From Mycoplasmatota bacterium (lineage in GTDB: Bacteria > Bacillota_I > Bacilli_A > Izemoplasmatales > Izemoplasmataceae), in NCBI GenBank assembly GCA_030641535.1, contig DAOWHG010000041.1, positions 1-20,394 of the forward strand: a stretch of 20,394 nt of DNA, given 5' to 3'. A program made the translations under genes and the position numbers. The notes beneath the pieces were generated by a model, which did not search any database, had not been told where the DNA came from, and was given only the letters and a program-made list of their open reading frames with translations. How positions within the stretch are numbered: the first letter of the stretch is position 1; each line of letters starts with the position of its first letter. Shown one piece after another: positions 14,260-20,394 of this stretch.

Positions 14260-14697
14260 TTATCGAATAATCTCAATTGCATCTCCTGCTTTAACAATAC
14301 CTTCCTGAATAACTATTGTAAATATACCTTCTTTCGGCATAACACATTTACCTACCAATTGAGAAATAGCACATCCAGTATGACACTTCTTGCCAATTTG
14401 AGTTAGCTCTTGAATTGTTTCTCCAATTTTAAATTTAGTACCTACAGGCAAAGTAAATAGTTCTATTCCTTCTGATGTAATATTTTCAGCAAAAGAACCT
14501 ACAGGAAGTTTTATTCCTTCCTTTATTTCCATTCTCTCAAAACTCTCGATTCCTAGAATACTTACCTGGCGATGCCAGTTACTTGCGTGGGCATCTCCCA
14601 CTATTCCATGGTTCTTCTTAAATATCGCTTCTTTTACAGGATGTTTAACAACACCTTTTTTTTCGCTAATATTTATTGATATTACTTTTCCTATCAT
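14260..14697 (-). CDS. MOSC-domain protein
   Basis: This 145-residue single MOSC domain is homologous to the C-terminus of Moco sulfurase. Conserved features are GDAHASNWHRQVS (34-46), SFAENITSEGI (68-78) and the cysteine region GKKCHTGCAISQLVGKCVMPKEGIF (C105, C109, C118). MOSC proteins are thought to bind molybdopterin and move sulfur; stand-alone bacterial members are poorly characterised. It overlaps moaC by 4 nt (ATGA at 14694-14697), so it is translationally coupled. With FdhD encoded on the opposite strand, two sulfur-related activities lie in the locus. Confidence 0.88.
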   Translation of the reverse strand: MIGKVISINISEKKGVVKHPVKEAIFKKNHGIVGDAHASNWHRQVSILGIESFERMEIKEGIKLPVGSFAENITSEGIELFTLPVGTKFKIGETIQELTQIGKKCHTGCAISQLVGKCVMPKEGIFTIVIQEGIVKAGDAIEIIR

Positions 14698-15173
14698 TTA
14701 CTTAACCTCTTAAATTCTCCGCTTTTTCCACCGGTTTTCTGAATGAGTTTAATTTCTTTAATAATCATTCCTTTATCAATTGCTTTACACATATCATAAA
14801 CTGTTAAAGCGGCAACACTTACAGCAGTTAAAGCCTCCATTTCAACTCCTGTTTTACCAGTTAGCGAAACAGTTGATTTAATTATAAGTTCAGAATCAAT
14901 CATACTATGCTCAAAACTAATATCAATACTACTAATTAGTACTGGATGACACATCGGAATTAAATCAGGAGTTTTCTTAGCAGCCATAATTCCAGCAACT
15001 TGACTTACAGCTAGAACATCACCTTTTTTAAGACCACCTTCAATAATTCTAATTAATGTTTTGTTTTCCATTTTTATTGTAGCTTCGGCAATTGCCGTTC
15101 TATTTGTAGCTGTTTTATGAGTAATATCTACCATTTTTGCATGTCCTTCTTTATTTATGTGAGTTAGATTCAT
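14694..15173 (-). CDS. moaC: Cyclic pyranopterin monophosphate synthase MoaC
   Basis: This 159-residue enzyme converts the MoaA product (3',8-cH2GTP) into cyclic pyranopterin monophosphate. Family signatures are MVDITHK (14-20), KTPDLIPMCHP (67-77), GVEMEALTAVSVAALTVYDMCKA (109-131) and KTGGKSGEF (146-154). Its length is the usual 155-165. The Shine-Dalgarno AGGAGG lies inside the last codons of moaA, just before the TAG. It lies between moaA and the MOSC gene, as expected of a moa operon. Confidence 0.95.
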   Translation of the reverse strand: MNLTHINKEGHAKMVDITHKTATNRTAIAEATIKMENKTLIRIIEGGLKKGDVLAVSQVAGIMAAKKTPDLIPMCHPVLISSIDISFEHSMIDSELIIKSTVSLTGKTGVEMEALTAVSVAALTVYDMCKAIDKGMIIKEIKLIQKTGGKSGEFKRLSK

Positions 15174-15177
15174 AAGT

Positions 15178-16122
15178 CTATCCTCCTATCTTATTCATCG
15201 GACGATCTGATCTATTATCAATCGATTCATCTAATGTATGGCTTTTTGGTTTAGCGTTAATTGCTTCTACAATTTTATCTGACAGTAAGTTTCTATCAAC
15301 ATCTTTGACATATACTTCATTATTGTTGTGTAAACAAGGTTTCATATGTCCGTCAGCTGTTAATCTAAGTCGATTACAATTCTCACAAAACTTATGACTA
15401 ATCGGATTTATAAATCCGATTATCCCTTTTTTACCTTTAACTTTATAATAATCTGCGATAATATCTTTCTTATAAAAATCTAATTCCTGATATTTTTCCA
15501 ACACTTCTTTTTTACTTATATAGTATTTCTCGTGATCAAAATCTAAGTGACCTACTGGCATTAGTTCAATAAATCTAATAATTAAATCATATTTATCCGC
15601 CAATTCGATAAACTCAGGTATCTCCATATCATTAAATCCTCTAAGTAAAACAGCATTTATCTTGATTGGAAGTAACTCATATTGAATCAATTCTTTTATT
15701 AAGTTTTCATAATCAAGTGTTAATTTTGATTTAGTAATATATTGAAATTTTTCAGTATTAAGAGTATCCATACTAAAATTCACTCTAGAAATTCCTGCTT
15801 CTTTTAATCTCTTAACATTACCATTTAATAGTGTAGCGTTAGTTGTAATTGTAACCTCTTTGATACCCTTAACATCACTAATTTTCTTGATTAAATTGTA
15901 AATTCCTTTTCTAACTAGGGGTTCTCCCCCAGTAATTCTAATTTTAGATATACCGAGTTTTACTGATTCCTTTACTATTTCGATTAGTTCCTCGTCTCGA
16001 AGAATTTCATCATGAGTCTTTTTTTCAATACCATCAGGCATACAATAAAGACATCTCAGATTACATCTATCAGTGACAGATATTCTTAAGTAATCAATTT
16101 CTCTTTCAAATGGATCTTTCAA
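15178..16122 (-). CDS. moaA: GTP 3',8-cyclase MoaA (radical SAM)
   Basis: This 314-residue radical SAM enzyme catalyses the first step of molybdenum cofactor synthesis from GTP. The N-terminal [4Fe-4S] motif is C20-x3-C24-x2-C27 (RCNLRCLYC), with GGEP at 65-68. The second cluster is C246-x2-C249-x13-C263 (FCENCNRLRLTADGHMKPC). The chain ends in the conserved GlyGly tail (NKIGG) needed for GTP chemistry in this family. The start is unusual: TTG at 16122, with GAGGTGG 5 nt upstream and a 4-nt overlap with the moeA2 stop; no later Met would keep the first cluster. The two GGA codons of the tail form part of the Shine-Dalgarno for moaC. Confidence 0.95.
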   Translation of the reverse strand: MKDPFEREIDYLRISVTDRCNLRCLYCMPDGIEKKTHDEILRDEELIEIVKESVKLGISKIRITGGEPLVRKGIYNLIKKISDVKGIKEVTITTNATLLNGNVKRLKEAGISRVNFSMDTLNTEKFQYITKSKLTLDYENLIKELIQYELLPIKINAVLLRGFNDMEIPEFIELADKYDLIIRFIELMPVGHLDFDHEKYYISKKEVLEKYQELDFYKKDIIADYYKVKGKKGIIGFINPISHKFCENCNRLRLTADGHMKPCLHNNNEVYVKDVDRNLLSDKIVEAINAKPKSHTLDESIDNRSDRPMNKIGG

Positions 16123-18032
16123 TCTACCACCTCTTTCTTCTTAATGATTTCTCCGATATTTTCTATAACATATCCACCTAATTCATCAAGTTCTTTTTTA
16201 AACGCTTCGCTCTTCAATACATTAATAAAATTATCAAATATAGGCGTACCTATAATTTCATTTAAAATAATGAAATCATAATGTTCTTCCCCAATTTCAA
16301 TAATATCTAAATCATTTAAATTAGCTACACTCTTAGTTCCCATTCCGGTATCGAAACGAGGGTCGTTAACACTAGACGCAACTAACATATGTGTACTTAA
16401 CTCAAAATCATACCCTTTAATATCTTCTTTCTTTATACCTGCTTCTTTTAATGAATAATCAAGTAAAATGCGAGTTCCACTACCTCTTTGACGATTAACA
16501 AATACTATATCATCTCTTGTTAAGTCTTTAAGAGATTGAATATTTTTTGGATTACCTTTCTTTACATATAATCCTTGGATTCTACTCACTCCTCTTACTA
16601 AAGAATAAGAATCGTCTAAGTATTTATCAATTATAAATTTATTATATTCACCTTTTTCACTTAGAATATGTACTGGAGCAATATGACAACCATTATTCTT
16701 AATAGCCATTATTCCTCCAAAACTACCAACATGTGAACTAGCTAAGTGATATTTATTATTGCTCATTAAGTCATCAACTTTATCTAATAAAATATCATGT
16801 GATCCGATAACTATTAATGAATTTTGAATTTCTTTTAAGTCTTTAAGCAATGTAACATCTACTAAAGACATTTCTTCATAACCTTCTCTATTTTTTTCAA
16901 TCACCATTATTCCATCAGCTTTAACTAGGCTCATCGTAACACCCGCTCCCCTATTTAGTGGAGTTGCGATAATCTCATTATTTATTACACCTAATTTAAC
17001 TCTAACAAATTCGTGATTTTTCAGAGATGAATATACTTTTTTAGTAAGTCTAGCTTTTACAATAGTTTTACTATTTTCGTTAAGATTTAAGAATTTCTTA
17101 ATTATCGGTCTTACAACAAGATCGAATGCTATAAAAGTTGATACCGGGTATCCAGGTAACCCAATTACCGGTGTATTACTAATTTTTCCAATAATAGTTG
17201 GTTTCCCAGGTTTTATACTTATTCCATGGACATAAACTTTTCCGTTCTTTTCAATGATTGCTTTAGCAAAGTCTTTTGTCCCAGCACTACTTCCAGCTCC
17301 AACAATTACTAAATCATAAGAGTTTGCAGCATTAATGATTGTCTCTTCCAAGGTATCAAACTCATCTTTTTGAACACCTAAGATATCAGCAATTCCACCA
17401 AGCATATTTATCTCATTTTGGATATAGTACGAGTTTGAATCAATAATTTTCCCGGCTTTAAGCTCTTTTACATCACGAATTATTTCATCCCCTGTTGGAA
17501 TAATCACTACTCTTGGTTTTCTAATTACTTTAAGTTCATTTACACCAGAACTAAGTAATGCAGATATATCAACAGGTCTAATCAAATGATTCTTTGGTAA
17601 CACCATATCTCCTCTAACAATATCTTCACCAATTGGTCTAATATCTTGATATGGTCTCACACTTTTAATCAAAGTGATTGATTTATCAGGATTTTCGATA
17701 ACATCTTCAATCATTACTACAGCATCATACTGAATTGGAATTATATTTCCTGTATTAATTGGAGTGTACTCGTTTTCACCAATAGTAACCGGAGTCGTTT
17801 CTGTTGCTAGATAAGTAGTACTAGCACTTAATGCAACTCCATCCATCGCAGCTGCATTATAAAATGGCGAAGAAACTTTTGCGTATATTGCACTATAAGT
17901 AATTCTTTGTAATGAATCAATTGTATTTACTGTTTCATATTCAATTACATGGTTTATATCAGTAAATAGTTGTTTAAGTATTGGTTCAATTTCTTTTAAA
18001 TCAACAGTATCTAAATATACTTTTCTTTTCAT
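16119..18032 (-). CDS. MoeA fused to a periplasmic-binding-protein-like domain
   Basis: This 637-residue protein has two parts. Residues 1-395 are MoeA, the molybdopterin molybdotransferase that inserts metal into adenylated molybdopterin: SPFYNAAAMDGVA (55-67), VPTGDEI-type IIPTGDEII (177-185), VGAGSSAGTKDF (244-255), HGISIKPGKPTI (269-280) and GLPGYPVSTF (291-300). Residues about 400-630 form a PBP-like domain with the phosphate/oxyanion-like loop RQRGSGTRILLD (514-525). This MoeA-PBP architecture is known in other Bacteria and Archaea; the PBP part may bind molybdate/tungstate or act in regulation (inference). There is no signal peptide, so it is cytosolic. Its ATG directly follows the TAG of the upstream moeA with no gap. 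It overlaps moaA by 4 nt. Confidence 0.9.
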   Translation of the reverse strand: MKRKVYLDTVDLKEIEPILKQLFTDINHVIEYETVNTIDSLQRITYSAIYAKVSSPFYNAAAMDGVALSASTTYLATETTPVTIGENEYTPINTGNIIPIQYDAVVMIEDVIENPDKSITLIKSVRPYQDIRPIGEDIVRGDMVLPKNHLIRPVDISALLSSGVNELKVIRKPRVVIIPTGDEIIRDVKELKAGKIIDSNSYYIQNEINMLGGIADILGVQKDEFDTLEETIINAANSYDLVIVGAGSSAGTKDFAKAIIEKNGKVYVHGISIKPGKPTIIGKISNTPVIGLPGYPVSTFIAFDLVVRPIIKKFLNLNENSKTIVKARLTKKVYSSLKNHEFVRVKLGVINNEIIATPLNRGAGVTMSLVKADGIMVIEKNREGYEEMSLVDVTLLKDLKEIQNSLIVIGSHDILLDKVDDLMSNNKYHLASSHVGSFGGIMAIKNNGCHIAPVHILSEKGEYNKFIIDKYLDDSYSLVRGVSRIQGLYVKKGNPKNIQSLKDLTRDDIVFVNRQRGSGTRILLDYSLKEAGIKKEDIKGYDFELSTHMLVASSVNDPRFDTGMGTKSVANLNDLDIIEIGEEHYDFIILNEIIGTPIFDNFINVLKSEAFKKELDELGGYVIENIGEIIKKKEVVD

Positions 18033-19262
18033 CTAATCACCAAACCTATACACTTTAACAATATCTCCAATTGATACACCTTCTTTAAACTCATCAATAA
18101 TGATATATCCACTTGCTTCTTTAAGAGAATTTATCATTCCTGATTTAGCAAATAATGGTGTAGCAATTATCTGAGAATTGCTATTTTTTGATATTTTTAC
18201 TAATTGATACATTCTTCTTCCTGAAGTTGAATGAACATTTTTCTGTAATTCAGCTTCAATATATGGAGAAGGATAAACATTATCAATATGATAAATCGTA
18301 TTAATAATATCATCTATAAAAGTATTTAATACAAAGAACGCACTGGTTGGTTGTCCTGGTAACCCAAAAAATAGTTTATCATTATATATCGCAATGATAG
18401 TTGGTTTTCCAGGCTTAATATTTACTCCATGGACTAAAATAGTAGCTCCTATTTTTTTTAGAACATCGTAAGTGTAGTCTTTTTCTCCAACACTGCTTCC
18501 ACCACTACTAATTACGATATCTGAATTTTCAAATCCTCTTAGAACTGTATTTTTATATAGTTCAAAATCATCATTAATTATAACCGCTTCATCAATAATG
18601 ATATTTTTCTTTGTTAAAAAGTTACTTATCGTAAAGGTATTTATATCTCTAATTTCACCAATTTCTAAATTATCTTTTTCCTTTACAATTTCGTCTCCCA
18701 TAGATAAGAGAGTTACACTAAGTTTTTCATAAACATCTATCTCATTAGTTCCAATTGATTTAAGAGCTCCAATTACTAAAGGAGTAATCAGTGAATTCTT
18801 ACTAATTACTTTTGATCCCTTTTCAATGTCACTTCCAAATTTTAAAACATTCTCCCACATTGTTACACTTTTATTGATGATTACTTCATCAAGAATAGTG
18901 TCTGTATTTTCAATCATCACAACACAATTTGCCCCATCTGGCAAGTGTCCACCTGTGGGTACATAAACCGCAGTATCCTCAGTAACTATGTGTGGAGATT
19001 CTTCACCCATTAATACTTCACCAGTTACTTTTAGTATCGAAGGTGTTGTACTAGTAGCAAGTTTTACACTATTAAAATCAACCGCGTATCCGTCTACAAT
19101 TGAACGATTAAAATGCGGAACATTTTCTGTTGAAAAAATATCACTAGCTATAACATAGTCTTGTGAATCTTCTAATTTAATATGTAATTTCTTAAGATTG
19201 TATTTATTACAATTATTCTTAATGATTTTTTTTGTTTCATCTATTGATTTTACTAAAAACAT
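18033..19262 (-). CDS. moeA: Molybdopterin molybdotransferase MoeA (stand-alone)
   Basis: This 409-residue enzyme is a second MoeA in the same operon. Signatures are VPHFNRSIVDGYAV (48-61), SMGDEIV (187-193), ISSGGSSVGEKDYTYD (251-266), HGVNIKPGKPTII (278-290) and GLPGQPTSAFF (300-310). Its three or four subdomains are full length. ATG 19262 is preceded by GGAGGT 4 nt upstream; the longer reading to 19289 adds nine residues within the neighbouring gene. It overlaps the tungstate ATPase gene by 26 nt. Because it follows directly on the transporter, it may serve tungsten while the PBP-fused paralogue serves molybdenum, or the reverse; this is an inference. Confidence 0.9.
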   Translation of the reverse strand: MFLVKSIDETKKIIKNNCNKYNLKKLHIKLEDSQDYVIASDIFSTENVPHFNRSIVDGYAVDFNSVKLATSTTPSILKVTGEVLMGEESPHIVTEDTAVYVPTGGHLPDGANCVVMIENTDTILDEVIINKSVTMWENVLKFGSDIEKGSKVISKNSLITPLVIGALKSIGTNEIDVYEKLSVTLLSMGDEIVKEKDNLEIGEIRDINTFTISNFLTKKNIIIDEAVIINDDFELYKNTVLRGFENSDIVISSGGSSVGEKDYTYDVLKKIGATILVHGVNIKPGKPTIIAIYNDKLFFGLPGQPTSAFFVLNTFIDDIINTIYHIDNVYPSPYIEAELQKNVHSTSGRRMYQLVKISKNSNSQIIATPLFAKSGMINSLKEASGYIIIDEFKEGVSIGDIVKVYRFGD

Positions 19263-19839
19263 AATTACCTCCAAGATGATATTCTTCATCTAACAAATCG
19301 TCAATAAATTTTTGGTTATGACTTACAATAACAAAAGTGATTTTATCTTTTAATTTCTTAATTAGTATTGTAAGCTCATCAATTGATTCCAAATCAAGAT
19401 GAGTTGTTGGTTCATCTAATAACACAATATCAGGATTAAAAATGATACTTCTTACTATTGATACTTTCATCTTTTCTCCTGAAGATATTTTGTGAGCATT
19501 ATTTGTTAGAAGATGAGATATATCTAATACTTTACAATAGTAATCAATCGTTTTAGTGTATTGTGATATATCTAGGTTTCTAATTTTTATTGGATAAATG
19601 ATATTTTCATAAACACTTCTATTAAATAGTACTGCTTCTTGAGAATTATAGGTAACTTCTCCATCAATATTAATTACTCCTTCGTACTCTATAAGATTTG
19701 CGAGTGATTTAAGTAGTGTGGTTTTTCCACTCCCATTACGACCTTTAACAAAAGTAACTCTATTCTTCTTGAAGTTATAATCTTCAAAAGGCATTGCAAA
19801 TGTCTTAAATAGTACCTTCAGGTTTTTTATCTCAATCAT
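19237..19839 (-). CDS. tupC: ABC ATPase of a tungstate (TupC) or molybdate importer
   Basis: This 200-residue ATPase is shorter than typical. It has Walker A KGRNGSGKTTL (32-42), signature ISSGEKMKVSIVRSI (118-132), Walker B VLLDEPTTHLD (139-149) and H loop VSHNQK (172-177). Its identity as the partner of the adjacent TupB-like permease is from gene order: the permease stop lies 8 nt inside this gene. ATG 19839 is chosen for GAGGTG 7 nt upstream; a reading to 19863 would overlap the permease by 32 nt. The oxyanion-binding domain sometimes found at the C-terminus of ModC is absent, as in TupC. The substrate could also be molybdate. Confidence 0.85.
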   Translation of the reverse strand: MIEIKNLKVLFKTFAMPFEDYNFKKNRVTFVKGRNGSGKTTLLKSLANLIEYEGVINIDGEVTYNSQEAVLFNRSVYENIIYPIKIRNLDISQYTKTIDYYCKVLDISHLLTNNAHKISSGEKMKVSIVRSIIFNPDIVLLDEPTTHLDLESIDELTILIKKLKDKITFVIVSHNQKFIDDLLDEEYHLGGNYVFSKINR

Positions 19840-20394
19840 AGAAATCACCTCTAAATCTAGCAAGTAGAGAATGAATTATAAAGGCTAGGAATAGCAATAT
19901 TATTCCCATAGCTATAGACATTGAATAATCTCCCATACTATTACTTAGTGCAATATAAGTTGTCATTACTCTTGTATCATTCTTTATGTTTCCACCAACA
20001 AGCATGACAGCTCCAACCTCACTAAGTGCTCTACTAAATCCTAAGATAATACTCATATATATAAATGGTTTAGTTTCTTTAATTAATAAGATTATCTTAT
20101 CAAGTCTTTTAGCACCTAAAGTAGTTGCTGTTTCCAATACTTTTTTTTGAGTTTTTTCACTTGATATAACAATATTACCAACAATGATTGGAAGTACTAA
20201 TAATGTTTGAGCTATAAACATTGCTGATTTAGTAAACAATAGGTTTAATCCATCAAAAGGTCCTGTTAGTAAAAGTAATACTATGAGGCCCATTACTACA
20301 GGTGGTATTCCCATTAAAGTAAACACTATCTTCTTAGTAAATCTTTTAAGTCTAAAATCAGAAATACTAATCCAAATTCCTAACACCGTTCCTA
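19832..20394 (-). CDS. tupB: Tungstate ABC transporter permease TupB-like (5' end cut by window)
   Basis: This partial membrane protein has about 187 residues visible and several helices. The family-typical sequences LMGIPPVVMGLIVLLLL and FIAQTLLVLPIIVGNIV are present, as is the EAA-like coupling loop ETATTLGAKRLDKIILLI. The later SEVGAVMLVGGNIK ... RVMTTYIAL is characteristic of TupB/ModB relatives. Upstream of the GTG at 20386 the frame stays open to the window end and reads GT-VLGIW, matching the preceding part of the family. The GTG is therefore internal and the real start lies beyond 20394. The substrate-binding protein TupA should be encoded further upstream. Confidence 0.85.
   Translation of the reverse strand, partial: GTVLGIWISISDFRLKRFTKKIVFTLMGIPPVVMGLIVLLLLTGPFDGLNLLFTKSAMFIAQTLLVLPIIVGNIVISSEKTQKKVLETATTLGAKRLDKIILLIKETKPFIYMSIILGFSRALSEVGAVMLVGGNIKNDTRVMTTYIALSNSMGDYSMSIAMGIILLFLAFIIHSLLARFRGDFYD

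Overview
The window is AT-rich (roughly 30% GC by eye), densely packed DNA from a low-GC Gram-positive-type bacterium. It could be an anaerobic Bacillota or a free-living Mycoplasmatota relative of the Izemoplasma/Haloplasma kind. The standard code is used: Trp is TGG, and TGA serves as a stop (for example at the moaC and moeA2 ends), so it is not a code-4 mollicute. Shine-Dalgarno sites of the GGAGG/AGGTG type precede nearly every gene. There are no rRNA, tRNA, CRISPR, phage or IS signals, and no gene-free stretch exceeds about 170 bases. The taxon is an inference.

Region 1 (1-3398, minus strand) is a five-gene redox operon: a small [2Fe-2S] protein, an FAD/NAD(P) oxidoreductase, a two-cluster ferredoxin, a BFD-type [2Fe-2S] protein and a DAO-family FAD oxidoreductase. 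Together they look like a multi-subunit, dye-linked amine/imino-acid dehydrogenase of the sarcosine oxidase / HcnABC / archaeal L-proline dehydrogenase type. A textbook catabolite-responsive element (cre) lies inside its promoter, which suggests CcpA repression. A sixth gene starts at the window edge.

Region 2 (3397-9508, minus strand) holds separate short units: a metal-dependent amidohydrolase of the imidazolonepropionase/prolidase-like group; a 66-residue cysteine-rich GDCCVxC protein; a TetR regulator with a seven-helix membrane protein behind a clear promoter and operator; a DUF1858 protein with a DUF438-hemerythrin-PAS protein; and a DEAD-box RNA helicase with an RGG-like linker and DbpA-type RNA-binding tail. 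Rho-independent terminators separate several of these.

Region 3 (9663-11713, plus strand) is a two-gene MacB/FtsX-type ABC exporter.

Region 4 (11870-20394) is devoted to molybdenum/tungsten cofactor. On the plus strand is one 609-residue protein that fuses MobA, FdhD and a NuoE-like thioredoxin-fold [2Fe-2S] domain. Convergent to it, across a bidirectional terminator, is a tightly overlapping minus-strand operon: tupB (cut by the window end), tupC, moeA1, moeA2 fused to a periplasmic-binding-protein-like domain, moaA, moaC, a MOSC protein and mogA. The operon would import tungstate (or molybdate), make cyclic pyranopterin monophosphate, adenylate molybdopterin and insert metal. The fusion protein would add GMP to make (bis-)MGD and sulfurate the cofactor for a formate-dehydrogenase-type enzyme. 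MoaD, MoaE and MoeB are not in the window, nor is the target oxidoreductase. The most unusual item is the MobA-FdhD-NuoE fusion.
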